From contig NC_052518.1 in assembly GCF_014356525.2 (NCBI RefSeq), positions 11,304,874 to 11,368,873 of the forward strand: a DNA stretch of 64,000 bases, given 5' to 3'. The notes below the pieces were generated by a model. It was not told where the DNA came from and did no database searches. It was given only the letters and a program-made list of their open reading frames with translations. This DNA comes from Nilaparvata lugens. Lineage: Eukaryota; Arthropoda; Insecta; Hemiptera; Delphacidae. This document shows, in pieces, positions 32,770 to 44,800 of this stretch; within the stretch, counting starts at the first letter, position 1; each line of letters begins with the position of its first letter. The position numbers and the translations under genes are program-made.

Positions 32770-33771
32770 CTATAGTGAGGTCCAAGATATAATGGCAGTG
32801 TAGAAAGATAGTAGAACAACGTTGCCGATCCTCTGTGTTGTCAATGCCTTCTATGGGAGGAAACTGATACCGGTTTATTCATGTAATATTAACTGTTCAT
32901 TCTCATTCAAAATAATCAATCATATTTTATCAAGCAATAATATTTAATATTCAATTTTATATTCCATATTTCTCAATGATTTCATAATGGATTTTCATAA
33001 TCAAGATAAAATATTTTGTTAATTAATTATATTTTTCTATAACTAGGCGTAAAACAAGAATTTACATAATGAATTCTCCTCATACAACAGCTTATTTCTG
33101 AGGAGAATCTACTTTTTCGCTCGCTAACCATATGCGCATGCGCAGTAGAATACTTTACGCTTGCTAATCATTCGCGCATGCGCAGAAGAGTTTTTTTATG
33201 CTCGCTAATCAGCTGATGATAAGCAGCTCGCCAAAAGTAGGTCAGATCTTAACCTAGAAAGTCGGTAATTGTACTGGATATCACCGGGTTGTACCAGGTA
33301 CATGATGGATATCAGTGAAGACGAATTATGATTAACTCTGCCAGATATAAGTAATTTAACAGGTTTGTGCAGTTGTAGAAAAAATTTTGTATGTAATTCG
33401 CGCATAAAGCTTCTTTATCGCTCTTGCAAAATTATCACTGTTTTGCGCAAGCGATAAAGTCGCGCATTATGCTCTTGATACATAAATAGCTATTCTACAT
33501 TGTTAAAAAACGATCTAGCAACAGAGCAAAGCGAGAAAGAGATAGCGCTATCCGCTTTATTGAATGATAGACAAGGATAGAAATACCATTGTTCAAATCA
33601 AATCTTTATTTGTCCCAAAAACATAATTACAGTGACAAAAATGGTTATGAATGAAAAAAGTAGAATAAAATATGAAATGAAAAAGAAAAATACCATTAAT
33701 AGGGTTTTACATAACTATATTGTTAATGTTTGTTAATCAAACATTGCCATTATAACGTGGACCTCACTGTC
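32770..33771. mobile_element. MITE family A, copy 2, enlarged by inserts
   Basis: The ends match copy 1 (CTATAGTGAGGTCCAAGATA at 32770; TTATAACGTGGACCTCACTG ending near 33770). The interior is about 1 kb, against 0.37 kb in copy 1. It holds a block with GCGCATGCGC repeats (33110-33230) and a LINE-tail-like insert at about 33597-33740 (ATCTTTATTTGTCCCAAAAA). Confidence 0.75.
33131..33188. promoter_or_regulatory. two NRF1/Ewg-like palindromes
   Basis: ATGCGCATGCGCAGTA (about 33133) and CGCGCATGCGCAGAA (about 33173) match the NRF-1 consensus GCGCATGCGC, 40 bp apart in a local repeat (GCTCGCTAA / GCTTGCTAATCA). They lie about 1 kb upstream of the possible first exon of the CUPID gene but inside a MITE copy. 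Function is inference only. Confidence 0.35.
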
Positions 33772-34129
33772 AAGGCACTCCCTTCCCTGATTGGGGCCTG
33801 ATCCAACGGAGCTGCTTCAACGAATACGTTAAATACGCATGAGCATTACCAAGCTGTGTTTGGCATAGATCCCCTTGTGTACTAGGCTACCATTTTTATC
33901 TCAGAGATTTTGTGTGTTTTCGTTAATTAGAAATAGTTTGCCTAAGTTACTAATTTATTCATTGCCTTATTTTTATTTAGCTTAAAAAAGTTTTTTGTTG
34001 TTTTGAACGTATTAGAAACTCTTCCAGTCTAATATCCTACATTCATAAGTCATTCCACCTTTTAATTGGTTCATAACATTCAAGTTTTCAAGTACCTAAC
34101 CTTTCCCTTTGTGCTTTGTTCTCTTGATT

Positions 34130-34151
34130 ATGACTTCGGAAAACGACATAG
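34130..34151 (+). other. possible 5' non-coding exon end of the CUPID gene, with a short uORF
   Basis: ATGACTTCGGAAAACGACAT-AG is followed by a good donor (GTAAGC at 34152). If spliced to the acceptor at 38577, the frame from this ATG runs into TGA after eight codons, before the main ATG at 38586. It would then be a uORF in the 5' UTR. The exon's 5' limit is unknown (upstream to about 33.9 kb). The link to the gene is unproven. Confidence 0.3.
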
Positions 34152-34153
34152 GT

Positions 34154-35227
34154 AAGCTAATTTATTTCATCATTTATTGTTGAAAGGAAATGGAATTATT
34201 AAATTCAGTATAATATTGTGAATTGTTAAGTCCCTGCTAGACATTACTATGACAATTTTAGTCATGTGGGTATGTTTATTGTTGTACGTGGACGCCTTAT
34301 CTTTTATCAAGTCCAATGAATCATAAATATCAATACATTTCTGTAATTGTGTAACTTACACGTGGATAAATTTAAAAGTGAATCGTTCCCACGTTTTGTT
34401 GCACTTATTTTTGAAATAAGGTTTATTTTTGTGACATCATTATTAGATTGAATTTGTTTCAAGAATGTTTAGGCTTGTGTATTCTTGGTTTTAGAGTTTC
34501 TTTTCATTACATTTTTTCTGATTTGGGACATCTACGAATTCGATAAAATGGAATAATACCATATAGCCTAAGTATAAGTAGAATGGATACATGCATGCAA
34601 TCACTAATGAAAGTTTGACAAATAATGTTGGGCAGTAGGCTTATAGACAGTACTGTTAGTCAGTGTCAAACATATAATACAACTAACTTGACTATCTAAA
34701 ACTGATTGTTGCAAATCTTCAACTCACTAACAAAGAAATACATTCTTTCTAATATGCATTGAATGGTTGAGGAAGCCTCAATATAACTTGAAGAGTATAT
34801 GGCCCTCACTACACTGTCATAGTATGATCAAAATATAGTCGCTTAAATATTTGATCAACTTGAATAAAAACATTATGCTCTATTAGACCTGTGTTGGGAA
34901 TAACAAAACGACTATAAACAATCAAATATCTTATGTATGATCGTGGAGTGTGTGATGGGTCCACTAGACAGAGGCTCTCAGCATGTCCCGTAAATCTTTT
35001 ACCAAATAATAGGACTACGCATTCTTCCATCATCACTATGTTTCCTATAGGAAATTTTGTTCAATACAACAAACATTTGTATGAATTTTGACCTTTCTCG
35101 TTTTGCCTGAATCGTAATGTGCCAATGTACCCGTACAACGTAGCTATAACTTGGATGGCCAATCATGTTCTCAGCTCAAGTAGACCTACCATCGATATTT
35201 CCAAGTTATCTTGATGAGCTGAGTTTA
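34154..35227. other. no recognisable feature (possible first intron)
   Basis: AT-rich DNA without coherent ORFs or terminal repeats. Confidence 0.4.
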
Positions 35228-35492
35228 AGGCTCGTATTACATTCAGCTAACAGTGGGTCGCCAGAAAGCGACCATTGGTGGCCGAGTGTAAAGCACACTG
35301 GGACACCAGTGAGACTTCGGGATGCCGGATAGAGAGACACCATTCGATACGGTAAAACCTGGTGGCCGACCGCCACAATCTGATGACCCTAGTCCTAGTG
35401 GACTAGTATAATGAACGCAATAAGAAATAATCCCCCAAATTCGCTCGGACACTTGACGATTGACTGGTGGCGTGACGTTATAAGAGCCTTTA
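35228..35492. mobile_element. possible MITE, about 265 bp
   Basis: AAGGCTCGTATTACATT at the left and GACGTTATAAGAGCCTT at the right form imperfect inverted ends around a GC-richer core (GTGGGTCGCCAGAAAGCGAC...). No coding. Confidence 0.45.
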
Positions 35493-35629
35493 CAAGTTAT
35501 TGCGGCTTAGTGCTAAAAATTCACAGTGGGCAATCCTGATTTTAGGCCCATATTATAAAGACGGAATAATTTAACTTTTAAAATACAATACTGTGCGTTC
35601 AGAAATAGAGTGAATAAATGAATAAAAAT

Positions 35630-38092
35630 AAAAAAGAGATTTCATCATAATGAACTTTCAAAATACAAAGAACGACATCAAACTGAAATGGAAATGCATA
35701 AATGGGATTCTGGGGCGAAGGACAAGAGATGACTCTGACCACTCTATCTTACGTGAGTTTGATGGCTTGTTTTCTAAGGAAAATATCTGTGATGAATTTG
35801 CGGAATCATTCAGGAGGAACGTAAACAATATAGTACACAAATGCCCGCATATACTAATGCAAAATATACACACACCTACAAATCAAAGTCTTTATATTAA
35901 ACAAGCAAACTCAGATGATGTTTTGAAAATAATCAATAACTTGAATAAAAACAAATCTCCAGGTATTGATAATATAAGAGTTCTCGATGTGCAGACGATA
36001 AAAGAAAAAATATGTAATTCAACTTCTAATCTGATTAATTTGAGTATAAGAAAGGGCATTTTCCTAGAGCCATTAAAGAAAGCCATAGTCAAATCAATAC
36101 ACAAATGTGGACCTCGCAGCTGTCTAACAAATTACAGGCCTATTGCTAAACTCCCAATCTTTGAAAAATATGTATCTGCATCTTTCAACAAATACCTTAG
36201 AGGCAATGAAATAATTACTAATTCTCAATATGGTTTTCAAAAGGAAAAGGCACTGAACAGCTTCTTGTCGAATTTACAAATTTAATTAACTGTCATCTTA
36301 ATAATAGACTGGCTATACTCATTGACTATTCAAAGGCTTTTGATACCTTCGATCACCAGTTTCTTTTAAATGAATTGAATAAGATTGGTATTTCTGGTTA
36401 CAATTATTATGATTGGTTCAAGAATTATTTACATAACCGCTCTTTTCTTGAAAAAATTAGATAAATACACTAGTCAATCTTATGGATGCGACGTAGGAGT
36501 ACCACAGGGAAGTATACTAGCTCCTATTTTATATAATATTCACGTTAATGGATTGCCATCTGTGATAAAAAATGGAGAGCTCTTCATGTATGCAGACGAC
36601 ACTGCTTTGATAGTAGTCCATAAAAATTTCGAAATAGCCGAAAAATTGATTCAAGATGACTATAATAATATTCTTCGATGATCACATGATAGGAACTTGA
36701 TTATAAAAAAATCCAAGACAGTGGTCCTACACTTCAAAACACCCCATACTAAAGTTCTTAATCCTCCAGTTATAAAAAATCATGATTGTAAGTGTCTTTA
36801 TTTGAATAATGGTGATCCCTGCACATGTACCCCTTTGAAAGTTACAAATAACACCCGTTACCTTGGTGTAATCTTGGATGATAAACTAAAATAGGAATTA
36901 CATATAGATTATATTTCGAAAAAGTTACGTGCAATCAGTGCTCAAATCTTCTTTTTACATAGAAATATACCACCAGATTGCCTATATCTAATTGATAAAT
37001 CATTATCAGAATCCTTAATTAGGTATGGCATCGAGGCTTGGGGATGTGCTGCAAACTACCTATTAGACAGGGTAGAGCGTATCCAATTCAGAACCCTCAA
37101 ATGTATAATGTGCGTATCTAACCGATTAAATTTCACAATTCATGATAAACAATCCGTTCAACGATTTTTTCACACACTCACTCCAAAAAATTCTATATAT
37201 AGAAGTTAGCATTAATGTACAGAAATAATTAATCTTACCGACAATTTGCACCTATACCTCAATATAATCTTAGGGCATTCAGTGTATATTCAATTCCTAG
37301 ATATAATAATTTGTACGGAATAAGTTAATTGAAATACACTATTCCAAAACTGTTTTATTTGCTCCCTATCATCATCCGAGATTACTCCAAGGAAGATATT
37401 TTCCAACTTGTCATTGTGAATGACTTTCATTTGTGACACTACTGCTTCAATACTTTAGTCTACACTAGATAGAGAAAAATCATTAATTTTTTGCTTTTTC
37501 ATTTTTATAATTAGGCCTACATAAATATTTGTTTGCTGGTAAAATGAATTTTAGTATTTGTGAAACACCGCCGCCTTAGAGTGACTATCTAATTTTTCAT
37601 AATATATATTTATATATCATACAATTTTCATATACTAGTCTATATGGATGGATAATTAACGTTTGAGACTCCCGATCACTTATTGTATTTTTTGTTTAGT
37701 ATTATCCTTAACTCTGAATAAGATTAATTAATATCTTTTGATGATTACTTACTATAGAGTAGGCCTATCAAGTTTATTTTATTTTAAATTTAATTTAGTT
37801 TTATGATTTGAAGTTTTTGAGTTTTCCATTTTTGCAAATTTCCATTAACCCTATAATGTACCACCCCATTAATCATCCTTAGTTCATCTAATACCCCATA
37901 CTCATTTTAAATTCCTAAACTCCCAGTTACATAATTTTTTTCCTTAGTTTATTGTTAAAGTTAGCATTCATTCTATTTATGTATTTTATTATTTGTAGGC
38001 ACCTTCTGAAAAATCTTTTAGGTTCAGCGGGAGCAATTTTGTAATGCTTTTTACTGAATAAAATGATTGAATGATTGATTGAAAACGCGACC
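35630..38092 (+). mobile_element. 5'-truncated CR1/L2-like LINE with ATTG-rich tail
   Basis: A + strand LINE from an RT fragment starting near 35630 to a 3' end with AATAAAATGATTGAATGATT-GATTGA at about 38058-38085, a short tandem tail typical of CR1/L2-type elements. The 3' UTR is about 0.9 kb. It sits in the same orientation as the CUPID gene. Confidence 0.8.
35650..37206 (+). pseudogene. LINE reverse transcriptase, palm to C-terminus, frameshifted
   Basis: 35650-36285 has ILGRRTRDDSD, LNKNKSPGIDNIRVLDVQTI (typical N-K-SPG.D block), NYRPIAKLPIFEKYVSASFN and SQYGFQKEKA. A frame break follows near 36260. Then VPQGSILAPILYNIHVNGLP and ELFMYADDTALIVVHKNFEI (intact YADD) from 36385. After a TGA at 36679, SKTVVLHFKTPHTKV and TRYLGVILDDKLK, then in the following frame LHIDYISKKLRAISAQIFF and a degraded C-terminus. 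The endonuclease is absent. Two or more breaks make it a pseudogene. Confidence 0.85.
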
Positions 38093-38577
38093 AAATTTTT
38101 CCGCTCGTTACGGAATTCATGGCCTCATATGGGGAAGACTGTATGATGTACGAGCTGAATCTTGAAATGATGAACTGAGTTTACGCCTAGAGACGCGTAA
38201 ATTCGGTCGCATCTATTCCGCCAGACGGTAAAAATACGCCGAAAAATTCCGCCCGTATATTCTTATAAATTTCAGCCTGGCTTTACTCGTCTATTACGTT
38301 CGTATAGTAAGAGCCTTACACAAGAAATCTCGGATCTGCTTAAGGTTAGTTAGCAGAGATAAAAGTACCAAAAAAATTAAATTATGAAACGGAATCTCAA
38401 TTCGCACTTCAATAGAAAAGCTGATGCAAAACAAATTCCACAACCATCTTCAAATCACCTCTACCAATAGCCTAAGAATGTCTAAAAATATTATCATACG
38501 TAATTAGAGTTATAGTACTAACATTTCAAATATTTATTAAGGTGTTAGTAATAGCTCGTGCTACTCTTCATTTTCAG

Positions 38578-38807
38578 TTTGAACAATGGTTGCCAGTCTT
38601 CAGTCCAGAAAAGAGGCATTGGAATCTCTGCTCCGTGAAAAAAATGAGGAGTTGAAGACTTTGTGCATACAGGAAGCTGAGCTTACTGGTGTTTTACCAC
38701 CAGAGACTCCAATCGAACCTGGCGAGAGTCCACCAGCATTCAGGAGGAGAGTCGGCACTGCTTTTACTCTTCCTGAAAATCTCATCAACAAGCTAAAATC
38801 AAAAGAG
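38578..38807 (+). CDS. sstn: CUPID gene, first coding exon
   Basis: Acceptor CATTTTCAG ends at 38577. Eight untranslated bases include an in-frame TGA. ATG is at 38586. It ends at KSKE, donor GAG|GTACTT (38808), phase 0. It encodes residues 1-74. Reading on into the intron adds only a spurious tail. Confidence 0.85.
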
Positions 38808-41800
38808 GTACTTAGAATTGTGATTTCCACGCACTTCCCGATTATAAAACTACCTATTTTTATAGAATATAATAGTTTTTTGCTTTAAAAATATACATTA
38901 TTGAAAGATTTTTATTATACATTTATGCATTTGCATTCCAAATAAAAATAACAAACATTTTTTTCCAAGCATGGGTAAAATGCCTGTGTGCAGGAAAGAG
39001 TAGCAATCTGAATAGTTAATAGTTCACATGATGACATACATGACAATATTTGAGAAAGCAATAATTTAATTACCCATGAAAAATATTGAATGAAAGATGG
39101 AAAAATTAAGTATGATGTGAAGAAGTAAGGAGACAAAAATGAATATGAGGCAGAGAACTCACTGTTGAGCCAAGAACAAGAACATATTATACACTTGAAG
39201 TACAGCTCATAAACACAGATAACATGCTGAATTATTATTATTATTACTACTTCTATTTGAAAGTCCTTCCCTGTTCATTCGTTCAAACAAAAAGAGCGGA
39301 TCATCAACAATTGATCAACAAATACATAAATATTTAATGTCTCTCCGATAGTAAAGAAAAATCTCTAACAACATTCACCATATTGCCATTGCCTATTTTC
39401 ATACTGTTAATTGAAGAGGACGCAAATAAAAATATCTGTTTACACTTTGAAAGTTCTCTGTAGACCCGGTTGATATGATAAATACAGCTGACTTAGTTAC
39501 CATAATTTGTTTTTGCTTGTTAAATCTCGTGTTATAATCTTTCATAACTAGAGTTCAATTCTGTCAATTATATTGAAATAGAAAATACCGATATTTAGAT
39601 CGAAATACAGGCTTTAATTGACAGAATTGAACTCTAGTGATGAAACATGATATAATGACATTCAACAAGAAATAGCAAACTATGTTAACTAAGTCAGCTG
39701 TATTCTTACATGTTTGTAGCATCGCACTTGAAAAGTATCTATCATGTGAAAATATTTAAAAAATGTGGTTTGTTACTCTGATTAAAATTTATTTTATCAC
39801 AGGAGGAATCACTTGCTGCTTTAGAACTTGAAATAAAAATTCAGAATGGCATTGCCGAAGCCGCTTTGGGTTTGGCGAGTGACTCTGCGGCGTCGAAATC
39901 TGTGCGTCGCAAGCACCGGCTCATGTATCAGCAGAGCCAGCGACGACTCACTGAACTGGACGCCCGTCTCACTCTCTTGCGACAGGCCAATCACACAAAA
40001 GGACAGCTAAAGCAGAGGAAAAAACCAAGGCCTCCACTTGATTCTGGTAGGTCTATAATAGAAACAATTATTTTATTGTCAGTCATAAAAAATATATACA
40101 ATAACTTATACATAGTTTATGCCAGGTTGCAGAGTCGTCACATAAAGTTAAAAACAGGCAGTCAACTCATTTACGAAGCTATAACTCCACTTTCCGTTGA
40201 ACAGATGTCAAAGTAAACTATAGCTCCCATAAAACTAAAAACGCCACAATGGTTTTGAATTAGACACATGATTTCATTGCACAGTCGTCAGAAAGAGCTT
40301 ATTTATGTCGCCAATAGCTAAAAACGGGCAGTTAAGTTATGGGCACGAAGTCGTGCTGTTAAATCCTATATCTACTCCCGCCAAATGCATTTTAGAGCTT
40401 GTGATAGCTTTTTTTAAATATTTTCACAAATCATCTGTATATAAGTAAATTATCTTTTCTCTCCCTATCATTAGAAGTTATGATAGCTTTATTTGAAATT
40501 TGTTTACAAAATTTTTGTTGTTTATAACCTCCAAATTGCTAAATATGGTGGGAAATCTCACCAAAAGCCAAGAGTCGCCATGTTGTTAATCAATTTTATG
40601 TCAGGTCTTTTAGGTCTGTTCACAGTGATGTCGATTGAAACTTTGCCCGATGCCAAGACATTGGTTGGATAGAAGCATGTACGGAAAAAAGTGAATAGAG
40701 CTGCAGTGTGACTTATGTGTGATGCTAATAGTCGAGATATATAGCTAAATGGGCTTCCGCAAACGACCGTGCAACGACCAACCATTTATGTCAGTGATTT
40801 TAAACTATGTCTCACATATGTTTGATTTTATGTAACGACTCTGCAACCGGGCATTAGTTTAGTAGGTTTAGGTTTGGTTTGGTTTTTTCTGTTTCCACCA
40901 CCGTCGATTGACTGGGGAATTATCAATGTAGGGTTCTTACCCAGGGTGTCTTCGGGTGAGATACCTTATGAGTAAATTGAGGTAATAACACTGAAACTTC
41001 AATATCTTAAATGTTGGAATATCAATATATTTTTAATGTATTCTAATTCTACATACTATTGCTTCATTAGCAGATACTGTTTCAACCTCGAAGTGAACAC
41101 ACTTTAGATGTGGTAGGATCATGTTGAAGAACTGCGACCCTGTATGTATCGGAGAGTTTCTTCATTTATGAAGTCGATGATGAGGTAGATTCATATAATT
41201 CTTGTTTCTTGCATTCTTGTATTGATGTTGTAATAATAATTGCATAGGAAGAGAGATTTGAGAAGAATGATTTGGGAATATATAAGAAGTGTTGGAAATT
41301 TATAAAATTGCTTTAAAATAGTTCGAGTTGATCAAATTCAGTCTCATTTCACATGATAATCAATAAATCATCGATTCATTGAAGCAGAGTAAATAGCTCA
41401 CTTATATCAATGCATATAATTTGGTTAAAATAATTTACATTGAATAAGTCGATGATCACTTATATTGATATTAAAATATCAATGGTAAAAAAATATGTCT
41501 CATTTGTGAATTAAATGAATTAATTAAATTGTAAAAAATAGTACGGTATCATATTTGGTTTGATTATCAATACTGAAATTGGATACTATAAATTTTACTG
41601 GTTCACTCAAAGTAAGGCCCCCTTCTACTTTGTTCTGGAGTTTAAATTATTGTAGGCTTATTTTCTGCAAATTAATATATTATTATACCATAAAATCTGT
41701 TTTGCCGACTATGGTTACTAGTGATGTAAAATTCCCGGGAATTTAAGATCGAGGAAATATTCCCTGGGAATTTGAGGGAAATATTTCCAAAATTCATAAA

Positions 41801-44800
41801 TTCCCGGGAATTTATGGGAACTTAAGGGAATTTATAATTTCTTTAATCTAAAATGACCGAAAAATACGTTTTTTACTACACAAGGTCTCAATCACCTGTT
41901 GTACAACAGATTTATGTAAGAAATATAAGGATGAATAACTTATAAATTGTAATAGGTTCAAAGAAAACAGTAATTTGAAGTTCATAGACTGATCATTTTC
42001 ATGAAAGGTGGAAGGAAAACTGATCACTCAATAAAATTTTCCAAATCATTCAATTGCACCACTATTATCATGCTACTTTGATGTCTTACAAGTTTATCAA
42101 ATTTTTTACTTACTAATACTAATTACTTACTTATTTTACTTACTAATGCCTGTAAATCAGGTAAACAAAGTCAACAAAGTATTGAGTGTAATTTAACTTT
42201 CATTGCATGATTTTATTCAATTTCTCCGCACAAAAACAAATGAACCCCTAAATAAAGATTAGAGTAGATAATAAATCCAAAAACAATCGTTGAAGAGTTA
42301 TAAGGCCAAAAAGATAAAAAAATCGGAGCTGGAAGAGGTTTTCTTCAAAATGTGATACCTTCGAGAGCTCATACCTAGAAAACTATGAGAGATATGGAAA
42401 AATGTTGGAAATGAAACTTGTAGGCTAATTTGCAATCTTTAATTATGTGTTCGACAAGGCGCATATTGTTCGAGATAGAAAAAAAAACAAAATATGGCAC
42501 TTTCAAACCACCCCCACCGGCCCTACCATCTTAGCACTGGGGGTAGGAGTGAGGACTTTTGATATGTTTACCTTACCCCCTTACTATCCTTAAAAGAGCT
42601 GCGGGGTCAAAAATTGTGTTTCAAACTTTTCCCTCTATAATCTTTCATTGACTGGACTATACGAGTATTTAAAAAACAGTGAGTGAGTGAGCAAAAACAG
42701 ACTCAAAGAATGATGATTTATTGATTATATTAATTTAAAATGTGGCTGAGATTGATCAATAGCAAATAGAATGATGATTTATTGATTATATTAATGTAAA
42801 GTATGAGTGAGATTGATCAATTTCAATCATTTTTAGAGCAATTTTATAAATTCCCTTAAGTTCCCATAAATTCCCTTAAATTCCCAAAATTTCTTGGCCT
42901 CGAAAATATTTCCAAATCATAAGTTCCTTCCCACTGGGAATATTCCCGATCCACATCACTATTACCTGACAGATTTCACTTTCTAAACATAAAAGTAGTT
43001 GTATGATAATAGTAGTATACAATTAAATGATTGGAAATAAGTGCTCATTCCTCACTATTCCTATCATGAAATGATCATTCTGTAAACTTGAAGTTACTGA
43101 ATTATTTTAACAACTAGCGTATCCAGGATTATCTCTGTTTATGTAACGTAAACTTGTGATTGACACTTGGTTTAATAAAACAAGTACAATGAATATTTCC
43201 CTTAAATTCCCTGGGAATATCTCCTCGATCTCAAACTCCCGGGAATTTTATATCACTACTTGTAATGCTCGAGTTAGGAATGAGCTCCCCTAGCTTTAAT
43301 TGTACTGGAATTCCAATATATTATGGTTCATGAATATCAATAAAATCCGCCTTTATGAATCTTAACAGATAATAGTAGAAATATAAATCAATACAATTAT
43401 ATTTTTTAGATGGGGATTGCTGCGATGGTCCAGAAAGTGGAAGTGGCAGTCAGAATCAGTTGTCCACGATCTCCAATCCGGATCGAAGGATTTTAAGGCA
43501 GAACTCCAACACTTACAACAACTCTCGATACTATGAGGGCCATCAACAAAATACGCACAACATTCAAACGTGAGTTGCCATTTTTTGTAAGGGTCACATA
43601 CATAAGTGAACATGATCTTTATCACAATATTTCATATTTGTATATTTCATAAATTGTGCACATTTTTTCAAACATCTCAATAAACATTGCATATAATGAA
43701 CTTGGGACCGGTTACATTGGACTCCAAATTTATCATTTTATAAGATTTGACCGAATGGTGCTACCAATATTTATTGAGATATTCCAATAATTCCTGAGAT
43801 ATTTCATTAAATAGTCTGAATTGTGCACATTTTAAATATCTCAATAACCTTTGAACTTAAGAAGGTTAATTTTTGTTCAAATTTTCCAAGTTTTTTAGTA
43901 GGCTACAATTGTTGCAAATCCGCATTCATTTATTCATAATTTTTTTGCTGAGGGTTACACATGTGCTCCAGGCGTGTGGAAGGGGAGGGGTAATGAGACG
44001 GATAATGATGAAAGATGAGTGGACCTGCACAGCTTTATACTCTGTACAAATTAACTTCTGACTTGGGAGAGACATGCGCAGCAGAGAAGGCATACAGAGG
44101 TAGGGATACAACGGCTGCCAAGTTGCCGTTCTAACCAGCCAGCATTCCTCTAATATTTCTCGTGAGTATTCAAGCGCTCATGTTAAACTTACGGAGCTTC
44201 CTGTCTGGAATCCTTCAGTTGACTGACTCTAATCGGCAAATTGGCAACTGCGCTTTTACCTATGACTCTATTCATCACTGTAATTGGCTGATCTCCCTCC
44301 ATTTCTCTGCGCCGCATATTCCTTCAAGTTAATTTGTACAGACTATAGGTGGGTTCAGAACCACCGCAACGTTAACACAATTAAAAATTATAGATTATAA
44401 GTGAGTGATAATTGAAATACTTTAATTCATTCATATTGAAAATTGGGAATGGAACAGTTTTGGGCTGAGCCTGTTGACCCTTTCACAATTATATATTTAT
44501 ATGATTTTTATATCATTCAAATGAATAACTGCATTGAACAACTGTAAGAGAATATTATACTGAAGTGTATAGCGTGTGTTTTTTCGGCTCTAAATTTTCA
44601 AGTTGTTCATATTAACTCTTTCTTAATTCAAAATGTCTTTGCTTTCTTGGCTTTGTGGTGTAAATTGTTCTAAAATGTGACCTTAATAACCTATATTTCT
44701 GGAATGTGTGTTGTATAAAATGGAATAGGAACAATGTGATCATACCTTGGTTGCCAATAACCTTTCTTCTTGAATAAGTGCAATATTTCTAAAGTATCAA

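Noticed and set aside
38586..38888. 100-codon ORF taken at face value
   Set aside because: The last 26 codons are intron read-through past a donor at 38808. The exon model is better.
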